Under the pieces are notes generated by a model. It had not been told where the DNA came from. It ran no database searches and saw only the letters and a list, made by a program, of their open reading frames with translations. The position numbers and the translations under genes are program-made. From the NCBI GenBank assembly GCA_023390955.1, contig JAEWBW010000582.1, positions 1 to 12,719 on the forward strand: a stretch of 12,719 nucleotides of DNA. Reading direction: 5' to 3'. Positions within the stretch are counted from its first letter, which is position 1; each line of letters begins with the position of its first letter. The DNA is from Pseudomonadota bacterium (GTDB taxonomy: Bacteria; Pseudomonadota; Alphaproteobacteria; Rhizobiales; Xanthobacteraceae). This document shows, one piece after another, positions 6,935-12,719 of this stretch.

Positions 6935-8032
6935 CTAAACCCCCGGCCAGTCTTCCGCCGTGAGCGTGGCCGCGTCGGTGCCGACGATTTCGGACAGCGA
7001 GTCGCGGCCCGTGCGCAGCAAGGTCGACGAGAGATCGCGCTTGATCTCGTCGACGAGGCCGAGGCCCTTGTAGACCAGCGACGAATAGAGCTGGATCAGG
7101 CTGGCGCCGGCGCGGATCTTCGTCAGCGCGGCGCCGCCGGAGTCGATGCCGCCGACGCCGATCAACGGGAAGGCACCTTCCACGCGCACATAGGTCTCCG
7201 CCACCATGCGCGTCGACAGGCGTAACATCGGCCGGCCCGACAGGCCGCCCTGCTCCTTGGCCCGCATCTGTTCGCGCAGCGTCGAAGGACGGCCGATCGT
7301 GGTGTTCGACACGATCATGCCGTCGACCTTGCGCGAGCGCGCGACATGGACGACGTCGTCGAGCTGGGCGAGGCTGAGATCCGGCGCGATCTTGAGCAGC
7401 ACCGGCGTGTCGCCCGCGGTCTCGCGCACGCGGTCGCGCGCTTCGAGCACTTTGGCGAGGAGATCGTCGAGCAGCGCGCCTTCCTGCAGATTGCGCAGGC
7501 CCGGCGTGTTCGGCGAGGAGATGTTGACGGTGAAATAACTCGCGACCGGCGCAAAGGTCTCGATCAGCGAGACATAATCCGCAACACGATCCGGCGAATC
7601 CTTGTTGGCGCCGACATTGACGCCGACGATGCCGCCGTGCTGCGCGCGGGCAGCCAGCCGCCGCAGCGCGGCTTCCGCGCCGTCATTGTTGAAACCCATC
7701 CGGTTGATGATCGCTTCGTCGCGTTCGAGACGAAACAGCCGCGGCCGCGGATTGCCGCTCTGCGGCCTCGGCGTCACCGAGCCGATCTCGACGAAGCCGA
7801 AACCGAGCCGCAGCAGTGCGTCGGGCACCTCCGCGCTCTTGTCGAAGCCCGCGGCCATGCCGACCGGATTGGGAAAATTCAGCCCGAAGGCGCGCACCGC
7901 GAGCTTGTCATCGTCCTCGCGCAGCTTCACCGGCGGCAGGAAGCGCAGGCCCTGGATCGCCAGGCGATGCGCGTCCTCGGGATCGAGCCAGCGGAGCACG
8001 GGCAGCGACAGGGCATCGAAGGCACGGATCAC
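6935..8032 (-). CDS. pyrD: Dihydroorotate dehydrogenase (quinone), class 2
   Basis: Oxidises dihydroorotate to orotate in de novo pyrimidine synthesis, passing electrons through FMN to membrane quinone. The 365-residue length fits class 2 enzymes, whose N-terminal helical region (residues 1-40) provides membrane association. Motifs in order are AAGFDKSAEVPDA at 60-72 (FMN/substrate pocket), NRMGFNN at 110-116, NISSPNTPGLR at 170-180 with the catalytic-base serine of class 2, LLKIAPD at 212-218, VSNTT near 241-245, and GVGGI at 292-296 with LYSSLVYKG near 315-323 (FMN phosphate site). The start is GTG at 8032-8030, overlapping the upstream DUF952 stop by 4 bases (GTGA), with GGAG 8 bases upstream. 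Translation is therefore probably coupled. Its transcription converges on the MATE gene. Confidence 0.97.
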   Translation of the reverse strand: MIRAFDALSLPVLRWLDPEDAHRLAIQGLRFLPPVKLREDDDKLAVRAFGLNFPNPVGMAAGFDKSAEVPDALLRLGFGFVEIGSVTPRPQSGNPRPRLFRLERDEAIINRMGFNNDGAEAALRRLAARAQHGGIVGVNVGANKDSPDRVADYVSLIETFAPVASYFTVNISSPNTPGLRNLQEGALLDDLLAKVLEARDRVRETAGDTPVLLKIAPDLSLAQLDDVVHVARSRKVDGMIVSNTTIGRPSTLREQMRAKEQGGLSGRPMLRLSTRMVAETYVRVEGAFPLIGVGGIDSGGAALTKIRAGASLIQLYSSLVYKGLGLVDEIKRDLSSTLLRTGRDSLSEIVGTDAATLTAEDWPGV

Positions 8033-8373
8033 GGGAGAAGCTCCGGAATGTCATGGCTGCCGTCGGCGCGCGTGTTGAGGTTCATCACCGAGATCACCGT
8101 GCCGAGATCGAGTTCGCCATAGAGATGCGGGAACAGCTCGTCATTGCGGGAGCGTTCCCAGCGCAGGCCGGCACCGAGCGCGTCGGCATCGACCTCGACC
8201 AGGAACAGCGCGCGCTGGCCGGAAAAGTGTTTTCGCGCGGTTTCCGCGACCTGGGTGGCGGTGGAGAAATGGATGAAGCCGTCGCGCGCGTCATCCGCGC
8301 TGCCGCGGTAGACACCCTGCCGCTCCGCCTCCCGCCAGGCCGAGGCCGCACAGATTTTGTAGATCTTCACCAC
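8029..8373 (-). CDS. DUF952 domain-containing protein
   Basis: A small single-domain protein, 113-114 residues, of uncharacterised function. It begins VKIYKICAASAWREAERQG. The hallmark DGFIHFSTATQVAETARKHF comes next, followed by LFLVEVDADALG, LRWERSRNDELFPHLYGEL and a C-terminal IPEL. The conserved His in FIHFST and the FPHLYG block are typical of DUF952, which I recall as structurally related to ADP-ribose-transfer-like folds, without a proven activity. The domain starts at GTG 8373 or GTG 8370; a longer frame upstream to 8475 adds basic, unconserved residues and is probably not translated. It overlaps pyrD by GTGA. Co-location with pyrD suggests a shared transcript, not necessarily a shared role. 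Confidence 0.88.
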   Translation of the reverse strand: MVKIYKICAASAWREAERQGVYRGSADDARDGFIHFSTATQVAETARKHFSGQRALFLVEVDADALGAGLRWERSRNDELFPHLYGELDLGTVISVMNLNTRADGSHDIPELLP

Positions 8374-8561
8374 CTGGTCAGGCGCCCTGCTTGGTCTTTG
8401 AGTCTGTTGGGGTTTTCGGCCCGTATGGGGTCGGACCCGGGGCGCGACCGTAAAGGCGGCACAAGCCGAACTCAAGGGTCAGTGGTGCCTCTTGCGCCGA
8501 AAACGGAAAACCGGTTGATTTGAGGCGTATATTCCTAAGGTTGCGGCGGGCCGGATCGCAG
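8374..8561. other. Divergent intergenic region between DUF952-pyrD and the HTH/S24 regulator
   Basis: This 188-base stretch should hold the promoters of both divergent units. An AT-rich tract (AAACGGAAAACCGG, TTGATTTGAGGCGTATATTCC) occupies about 8500-8535, but I cannot assign a -35/-10 pair with normal spacing. I see no tRNA or operator palindrome that stands out. Confidence 0.3.
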
Positions 8562-9215
8562 ATGATCAAGCAGGCCAAAGCGCAGAGGATGCTGACCCAC
8601 GATCAGATCTGGGGCGCGCTCGACCGTCTGGCGGCGCGGGCCGGACTGTCGCCGTCGGGGCTTGCCAGGCGTGCCGGCCTCGACCCCACCACCTTCAACA
8701 AGTCCAAGCGCGTCACCGCCGACGGCCACGAGCGCTGGCCCTCGACCGAATCGATCGCGAAGGCGCTCAACGCTGCCGGCGTCCCGCTCGACAGTTTTGT
8801 GCAACTGGTCGGGGACGGCGGGCGGGACGGGCGCTCGGTGCCGCTGATCGGCCTTGCGCTCGCTGGTCATGACGGCCATTTCGACGCCTCGGGCTTTCCG
8901 GCCGGCAAGGGCTGGACCGACATCGCGCTGCTGTCGGCCGACGACGATCACAGTTTTGCGCTGGAGATCTCCGGCGACGCGCTGCTGCCGGCCTATCGCG
9001 ACGGCGACGTGCTGCTGGTGTCGCCGGGCAAGCCGATCCGCAAGGGCGACCGCGTGGTGGTGAAGACGCGCGGCGGCGAGGTGATGGTGAAGGTGCTGAA
9101 GCGGCGCACGGCGAAAGCGCTGGAATTGCAATCGCTCGACGCGTCGGGTGGAGAGCGGACGATGCCCGTCACCGAAATCGCGTGGATCGCGCGGATCGCC
9201 TGGGCCAGCCAGTAG
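8562..9215 (+). CDS. HTH transcriptional regulator with S24/LexA-like C-terminal domain lacking the catalytic serine
   Basis: A DNA-binding regulator of 217 residues. The N-terminal region contains a helix-turn-helix (about 12-75; LTHDQIWGALDRLAARAGLS then GLARRAGLDPTTFNKSKR), a phage-repressor-like arrangement. The C-terminal half (about 95-215) is an S24 peptidase-like fold. ALAG at 99-102 resembles an Ala-Gly cleavage site, ISGDALLPAYRDGDVLLV at 136-153 aligns with the family pattern GDSMxPxxxxGD, and MVKVLKR at 175-181 holds the lysine (K177). The serine position is alanine (A140, codon GCG at 8979-8981), so LexA-type self-cleavage is not expected. The domain may serve only for dimerisation or sensing. 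The start could also be ATG 8589 (MLTHDQ), where AGAGG sits too close; 8562 has only a weak GGA. Target genes are unknown. The stop is 6 bases before a FixK-type box. Confidence 0.88.
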   Translation: MIKQAKAQRMLTHDQIWGALDRLAARAGLSPSGLARRAGLDPTTFNKSKRVTADGHERWPSTESIAKALNAAGVPLDSFVQLVGDGGRDGRSVPLIGLALAGHDGHFDASGFPAGKGWTDIALLSADDDHSFALEISGDALLPAYRDGDVLLVSPGKPIRKGDRVVVKTRGGEVMVKVLKRRTAKALELQSLDASGGERTMPVTEIAWIARIAWASQ

Positions 9216-9220
9216 ACGCC

Positions 9221-9234
9221 TTGATCTGGATCAA
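9221..9234 (+). promoter_or_regulatory. FixK/FNR-type binding site upstream of carbonic anhydrase
   Basis: TTGATCTGGATCAA is a perfect palindrome (TTGATC-N2-GATCAA) that fits the CRP/FNR-family consensus TTGA-N6-TCAA recognised by FNR, FixK and FixK2. It lies in the 96-base gap between the regulator gene and the carbonic anhydrase gene, centred about 84 bases before the ATG. If the activator binds at the usual -41.5, transcription would start near 9269, leaving a leader of about 43 bases. The hexamer at the expected -10 (about 9256-9262, CAAATTC) is weak, as is common for activated promoters. This predicts induction under low oxygen. Confidence 0.65.
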
Positions 9235-9311
9235 GCCGGGATTGCGCAACGCGCGCAAATTCGCGGCCGATCGCCGGATCCGCAAATCATATTCATCGCA
9301 GGGGGAAACAG

Positions 9312-10064
9312 ATGGATCGTCGCCACGCCCTAAAACTTTTCGCAGGTCTCGCGCTCTGTCCGGTCTGCAAACCGGCTCTCGCCGCGGAGGGCGCGCATTG
9401 GAGCTATGAGGGCGCGGGCGGCCCTGCGAAATGGGGCGACCTCGATGCGGCCAACAAGGTCTGCGCGATCGGCGCGCAGCAGTCGCCGATCGACATCGAG
9501 AAGTCGATCAGGTCGCAATTGCCGCCGCTGGGACTGCGCTGGGGCAAGAGCGCCGACACCATCGTCAACAACGGCCACACCATCCAGCTCAACTTCGCCG
9601 AGGGCAGCACGCTGACGCTCGGGGACACCAAATACAAGCTGCTGCAGGTGCACTTCCATCGCCCGAGCGAGCACACCATCGCAGGCAAGAATTTCCCGAT
9701 GGAGGCGCATTTCGTGCACCGCGCCGAATCCGGCGGACTGGCGGTGGTCGGCGTGCTGATGGCCGAAGGCCGGCCGAACGCTGCGTTCAGCGAGATCGTC
9801 AAGACCATGCCGGCCGCGGAAGGCCCACCAGTGAAGGCCTCGCCATCCATCAATCCCAAGGCCATGCTGCCGCGGCACCTCGGCTATTACCGCTATTCAG
9901 GTTCGCTGACGACGCCGCCCTGCTCGGAGCTGGTCGAGTGGCTGCTGCTGGAAGCGCCGATCCAGGTGGCCGCCGCGGACGTCGCCGCCTTCGCAAAACT
10001 CTATCCGATGAACGCGCGCCCGGTGCAGAAGGACAACAGGCGTTACGTGCTGCGGTCGGCGTGA
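9312..10064 (+). CDS. Alpha-class carbonic anhydrase, exported
   Basis: Zinc enzyme that interconverts CO2 and bicarbonate, here predicted in the periplasm. The 250 residues begin with a twin-arginine type signal (MDRRHALKLFAGLAL) containing a CPVC pair and ending at PALAAEG, cleavage near residue 24-25. The mature domain starts with HWSYEG and has the alpha-CA landmarks: QQSPIDI at 56-62, NNGH at 86-89 (H89 is the likely proton shuttle), zinc ligands H114 and H116 in HFHRPSEH plus H133 in EAHFVH, and SLTTPPCSE at 198-206 with the gatekeeper threonine. C51 and C204 are placed to form the usual disulfide. GGGGGA 5 bases before the ATG supports the start. A FixK/FNR-type palindrome upstream suggests low-oxygen control. 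The gene converges with lysK across an inverted-repeat element. Confidence 0.96.
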   Translation: MDRRHALKLFAGLALCPVCKPALAAEGAHWSYEGAGGPAKWGDLDAANKVCAIGAQQSPIDIEKSIRSQLPPLGLRWGKSADTIVNNGHTIQLNFAEGSTLTLGDTKYKLLQVHFHRPSEHTIAGKNFPMEAHFVHRAESGGLAVVGVLMAEGRPNAAFSEIVKTMPAAEGPPVKASPSINPKAMLPRHLGYYRYSGSLTTPPCSELVEWLLLEAPIQVAAADVAAFAKLYPMNARPVQKDNRRYVLRSA

Positions 10065-10084
10065 GCAGCGTTTCAATCACCGCC

Positions 10085-10219
10085 GTCGTCCCGGCGAAGG
10101 CCGGGACCCATACCGCGTGATCTATCGGTAACTCGCGATCGTCGTACCGACGTAGCGCACTACGAGTCTTCGCCGAACTTCTCCCTGGGGTTATGGGTCC
10201 CGGCCTTCGCCGGGACGAC
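10085..10219. repeat. Intergenic inverted-repeat element between carbonic anhydrase and lysK
   Basis: Arms 10085-10112 and 10192-10219 are perfect 28-base inverted copies; each contains CCGGCGAAGGCCGG or its complement. A 79-base centre separates them. The arm sequence GTCGTCCCGGCGAAGGCCGG is one I recall as a very common intergenic repeat in Bradyrhizobium and relatives. It lies between the convergent carbonic anhydrase and lysK stops, where it could fold into a long RNA hairpin in either transcript. Confidence 0.9.
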
Positions 10220-10241
10220 ACCAGAGAGAGTTGGGCTACGC

Positions 10242-11885
10242 TTACGCGCTCCGCGCCAGCGCGCCGTCGATCATGTTGACCGCGTTCTGCACGCCGTAGA
10301 CCGCGACGAACGAGCCGAAGCGCGGGCCCTTCTCCTGGCCGAGCAGGACTTGGTAGAGCATGTTGAACCAGTCGAGCGTCACGCCGGGACGGCCGTCCTT
10401 GCCCTTCTTGACCTGGTCGAGGAACGGTTCGCGGCGGCCGATCTCGTAGACGACGTTCTGAATATCCTCGGCCGACGACTCCGCAGGCAACTGCGACAGC
10501 GCATCGCGCAGGTCCTGCAGGGCGGCGCGCTCGATGTCGCTGGGCACGCGGAACTGCTTCGTCGGCGCGACGAAATCACGATAATAATTGATGGCGTAGC
10601 CGACCATCGCATCGAGCTTCGGATGCGTCTGCGGGCTCACGCCGGGACGATAGCGGCCGATGAAGCCCCACAGCGTCTCGGCATTCTCCGCGTTCGACGA
10701 CGACACCAGCGTCAGCAGCAGCTGGAACGTGACGGGCATCTCGGCCTTCGGCGGATGGCCGCTGTGGATGTGCCACAGCGGATTGCCGAGCTGCTGCTTG
10801 CCATCCTGCTTCGGAAAGCCGTCGCTGAATTGCTGGTAGTCGTCGACATTGCGCGGGATGACGTCGAAATACAGCCGCTTCGCCGCCTTGGGCTCGCGAT
10901 ACATGAACAACGACAGCGATTCCGGCGAGGCGTAGCGCAGCCATTCGTCGATGGTGAGGCCGTTGCCCTTCGACTTCGAGATCTTCTGGCCCTTCTCGTC
11001 GAGGAAGAGCTCGTAGTTGAAGCCTTCGGGCGGCGTGCCGCCGAGCGCGCGCGCGATCTGGCCCGACAGCTTCACGGAATCGATCAGATCCTTACCGGCC
11101 ATTTCGTAGTCGACGCCGAGCGCGACCCAGCGCAGCGCCCAGTCGGCCTTCCACTGGCACTTGACGTTGCCGCCCGTCACCGGCGTCTCGACTTCCTGAT
11201 TGGTGTCGGGATCGAGATAGGTCACCGTGCCGGCGGCGACGTCGCGGCGGATCATCGGCACTTGCAGCACGACGCCCGTGGTCTTGCTGATGGGCAGGAA
11301 CGGCGAATAGGTCGCGCGCCGGTCGGGGCCGAGCGTCGGCAGGATGATCGCCATGACCTTGTCGTAGACCGCGAGCATCTTGAGCAGCGTCGCGTCGAAG
11401 CGGCCCGAGGTGTAGTAGTCGGTCGCGCTGGCGAATTCGTAGTCGAAGCCGAAATGATCGAGGAACGCGCGCAGCCGCGCGTTGTTGGCTGCGCCGAACG
11501 AGGGATGCTCGTTGGAGAACGGGTCCGGCACGCGCGACAGCGGCTTGCCGAGATGAGCCTCCATCATCTCGCGATTGGGCACGTTGTCGGGGACCTTGCG
11601 CAGGCCGTCCATGTCGTCGGAGAACGCGAGCAGGCGCGTCTTGACCTTGTCCTCGGTCAGCACGCGGAAGGCATGGCGCACCATGGTGGTGCGCGCGACC
11701 TCGCCGAAGGTGCCGATATGCGGCAGGCCCGAGGGACCATAGCCGGTCTCGAACAGCACCTCGTCCTTCGGGCTCTTCTTCAGGCGCGCGACAATCGCCT
11801 TCGCCTGCTCAAACGGCCAGGCGTTGGATTGTTCGGCGAGCGCGCGAAGATCGCTCGGGCTCATGCTGGGATCGATAACGGACAT
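10242..11885 (-). CDS. lysK: Class I lysine--tRNA ligase
   Basis: Charges tRNA-Lys with lysine using ATP. The 547-residue protein is the class I (Rossmann-fold) form found in archaea, spirochaetes and alphaproteobacteria rather than the class II LysS of most bacteria. Signature motifs are FETGYGPSGLPHIGTFGE at 45-62 with HIGT at 56-59 (HIGH motif) and KISKSKGNG at 301-309 (KMSKS motif). FSDDMDGLRKVP at 89-99 and KCQWKADWALRW near 242-253 are conserved in the family. The C-terminal helical domain contacts the anticodon. The start is well supported by GGAGG 8 bases before the ATG at 11885. It appears monocistronic: a repeat follows its stop and another lies upstream of its promoter region. Confidence 0.97.
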   Translation of the reverse strand: MSVIDPSMSPSDLRALAEQSNAWPFEQAKAIVARLKKSPKDEVLFETGYGPSGLPHIGTFGEVARTTMVRHAFRVLTEDKVKTRLLAFSDDMDGLRKVPDNVPNREMMEAHLGKPLSRVPDPFSNEHPSFGAANNARLRAFLDHFGFDYEFASATDYYTSGRFDATLLKMLAVYDKVMAIILPTLGPDRRATYSPFLPISKTTGVVLQVPMIRRDVAAGTVTYLDPDTNQEVETPVTGGNVKCQWKADWALRWVALGVDYEMAGKDLIDSVKLSGQIARALGGTPPEGFNYELFLDEKGQKISKSKGNGLTIDEWLRYASPESLSLFMYREPKAAKRLYFDVIPRNVDDYQQFSDGFPKQDGKQQLGNPLWHIHSGHPPKAEMPVTFQLLLTLVSSSNAENAETLWGFIGRYRPGVSPQTHPKLDAMVGYAINYYRDFVAPTKQFRVPSDIERAALQDLRDALSQLPAESSAEDIQNVVYEIGRREPFLDQVKKGKDGRPGVTLDWFNMLYQVLLGQEKGPRFGSFVAVYGVQNAVNMIDGALARSA

Positions 11886-11907
11886 TCAGGGGGCCTCCGG
11901 GCCGCGG

Positions 11908-11935
11908 AAAATAGCGATTTTTGCGCGGAATGCAA
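11908..11935 (-). promoter_or_regulatory. Candidate sigma-70-type promoter for lysK
   Basis: On the minus strand TTGCAT (11935-11930) and TATTTT (11913-11908) are separated by 16 bases, in an unusually AT-rich pocket. The -10 lies 22 bases before the lysK start. Each hexamer matches the consensus at 4 of 6 positions, so this is a reasonable but unproven assignment. Confidence 0.35.
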
Positions 11936-11963
11936 TTTTATGGGGGGTTGGCGCCTCATTCCC

Positions 11964-12049
11964 CGTCATTGCGAGCGAAGCGAAGCAATCCAGATTCTTT
12001 CCGCGGAAACATTCTGGATTGCTTCGTCGCTGCGCTTCTCGCAATGACG
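11964..12049. repeat. Intergenic inverted-repeat element between lysK and the amino acid-binding protein gene
   Basis: The outer arms CGTCATTGCGAG (11964-11975) and CTCGCAATGACG (12038-12049) are perfect inverted copies. An inner pair, GAAGCAATCCAGA (about 11982-11994) and TCTGGATTGCTTC (about 12013-12025), also matches, so the whole element folds as one long interrupted hairpin with its centre near 12004. The CGTCATTGCGAG-CGAAGC motif is one I recall as a widespread intergenic repeat in Bradyrhizobium. It begins 10 bases after the end of the downstream-oriented solute-binding gene, so it probably forms the 3' end of that mRNA. Confidence 0.88.
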
Positions 12050-12058
12050 GCAGCGAAC

Positions 12059-12719
12059 CTAAAACGGGCTCACCGAGAAATACCGCAGCCACAGATCGGT
12101 GTAGCGGCCTTTTTCCCAGATGCGGAACATCGCCCAGTTCAGGGCCTGGCGCAGCACGTCATTGCCCTTGCGCACGGCAATGCCGATGCCCTCGCCGAAG
12201 AAGCGGCTTTCGGCGAAGGGGCCGCCGGAGAAGGCGCAGCAATCGGCCGAATCGGTGCCGTTGATCCAGAACGCGAGCGAGACGGCGTCACCGAAGATGA
12301 AGTCGACCTCGCCCTTGCGCAAGGCGCCCCGCAGCGCATCGTCGTTGGAATAGGGATGCAGCTCGGCGTCGGTGAACATCGCCTTGAGATAGGCTTCATG
12401 CGCCGAGCCCGCGATCACGCCGACCTTCTTGCCTTCGAGATATTCGGGCCGGATCTCCGGCATCACCGCGTCCTTGCGCGAGACGAAGCGCGCCGGCACG
12501 CGGTAATAGGGATCGGTGAAATCGACGCGCGCGCGCAGCTGCGGGCTTGCCGCCATTGAGGCGATGATGGCATCGCCGCGGTTCGAGGTCAGCGCGTCGA
12601 CCAGCGTCTCGAAGCGGCGCATCTGCACGGTGCAGGTGACCTTGATCTCGTCGCACAGCGCCCGCGCGAGGTCGACGTTGAAGCCGGCCGGGTTGCCGTC
12701 GGCGCCGGTGTAGTTGAAC
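12059..12719 (-). CDS. Amino acid ABC transporter substrate-binding protein, family 3 (partial, N-terminus outside window)
   Basis: Periplasmic receptor for a polar amino acid (type 2 periplasmic-binding fold). About 219 residues are visible; the frame is open to the window edge, so the signal peptide and first strand are missing. Visible family features are NPAGFNVDLARALC, the Asp-Leu segment that contacts the ligand, then RFETLVDALTSNRGDAIIASMAASPQLRARVDFTDPYY (the usual R..DFT.PYY hinge). LEGKKVGVIAGSAHEAYL and GEVDFIFGDAVSLAFW follow. The C-terminus GRYTDLWLRYF is also typical. A methionine at base 12628 is internal, not the start. Ligand specificity cannot be read. Transport partners, if linked, are to the right of the window. 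Confidence 0.92.
   Translation of the reverse strand, partial: FNYTGADGNPAGFNVDLARALCDEIKVTCTVQMRRFETLVDALTSNRGDAIIASMAASPQLRARVDFTDPYYRVPARFVSRKDAVMPEIRPEYLEGKKVGVIAGSAHEAYLKAMFTDAELHPYSNDDALRGALRKGEVDFIFGDAVSLAFWINGTDSADCCAFSGGPFAESRFFGEGIGIAVRKGNDVLRQALNWAMFRIWEKGRYTDLWLRYFSVSPF

Noticed and set aside
8404..8460. tRNA-like segment with GGGTCCGACCCC
   Set aside because: No acceptor stem, anticodon arm or proper T-loop can be built around it on either strand.
10350..12047. A 565-codon open frame on the plus strand
   Set aside because: It is the antisense shadow of the class I lysyl-tRNA synthetase, which has complete catalytic motifs; the plus-strand translation is low-complexity and Arg/Gln/His-rich.
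1..12719. CRISPR array, phage, transposase or defence system
   Set aside because: No regularly spaced direct repeats and no integrase, transposase or nuclease-toxin genes were seen; the repeats present are isolated inverted-repeat elements.

Overview
This window looks like chromosomal DNA from an alphaproteobacterium of the Bradyrhizobium/Rhodopseudomonas group. The indications are high G+C, a class I lysyl-tRNA synthetase, a rhizobial-type exonuclease and ATP-dependent DNA ligase pair, a DUF6460 protein, a perfect FixK/FNR-type palindrome, and several families of intergenic inverted repeats of the kind I recall from Bradyrhizobium. Taxonomy is inferred from these features; no search was run.

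Layout from left to right. (1) 1-898, minus: the N-terminal part of a Tat-exported branched-chain amino acid-type ABC substrate-binding protein, cut by the window edge. (2) 1024-1950, minus: a TPR plus SAM-dependent methyltransferase. Divergent from it, starting 58 bases away, are two plus-strand genes overlapping by ATGA: an MBL/beta-CASP DNA exonuclease (2009-3055) and an ATP-dependent DNA ligase (3052-4989). They form a two-gene DNA-repair operon. The ligase carries an in-frame 219-bp inverted-repeat element. (3) 5101-6776, plus: a small two-helix membrane protein (DUF6460) behind a perfect TATAAT, then a MATE exporter. (4) 6935-8373, minus: a DUF952 gene and pyrD, overlapping by GTGA. Their transcription converges on the MATE gene, with a repeat element between. 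(5) 8562-9215, plus: an HTH/S24 (LexA-like) regulator whose usual catalytic serine is alanine. Six bases after its stop is a TTGATC-N2-GATCAA palindrome that probably drives the exported alpha-carbonic anhydrase gene (9312-10064). (6) 10242-11885, minus: class I lysyl-tRNA synthetase, separated from the convergent carbonic anhydrase gene by another inverted-repeat element. (7) 12059-12719, minus: a family 3 amino acid-binding protein, cut by the window edge, with a repeat between it and lysK.

Most genes are housekeeping or transport functions in small independent units. I see no phage, transposase, CRISPR array or defence island, and no clear undescribed multigene system. The points most worth a second look are the palindromic element read through as about 73 codons in the DNA ligase, the alanine-substituted S24 regulator, and the FixK-type box in front of the carbonic anhydrase gene. 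No stretch longer than 300 bases lacks a gene.
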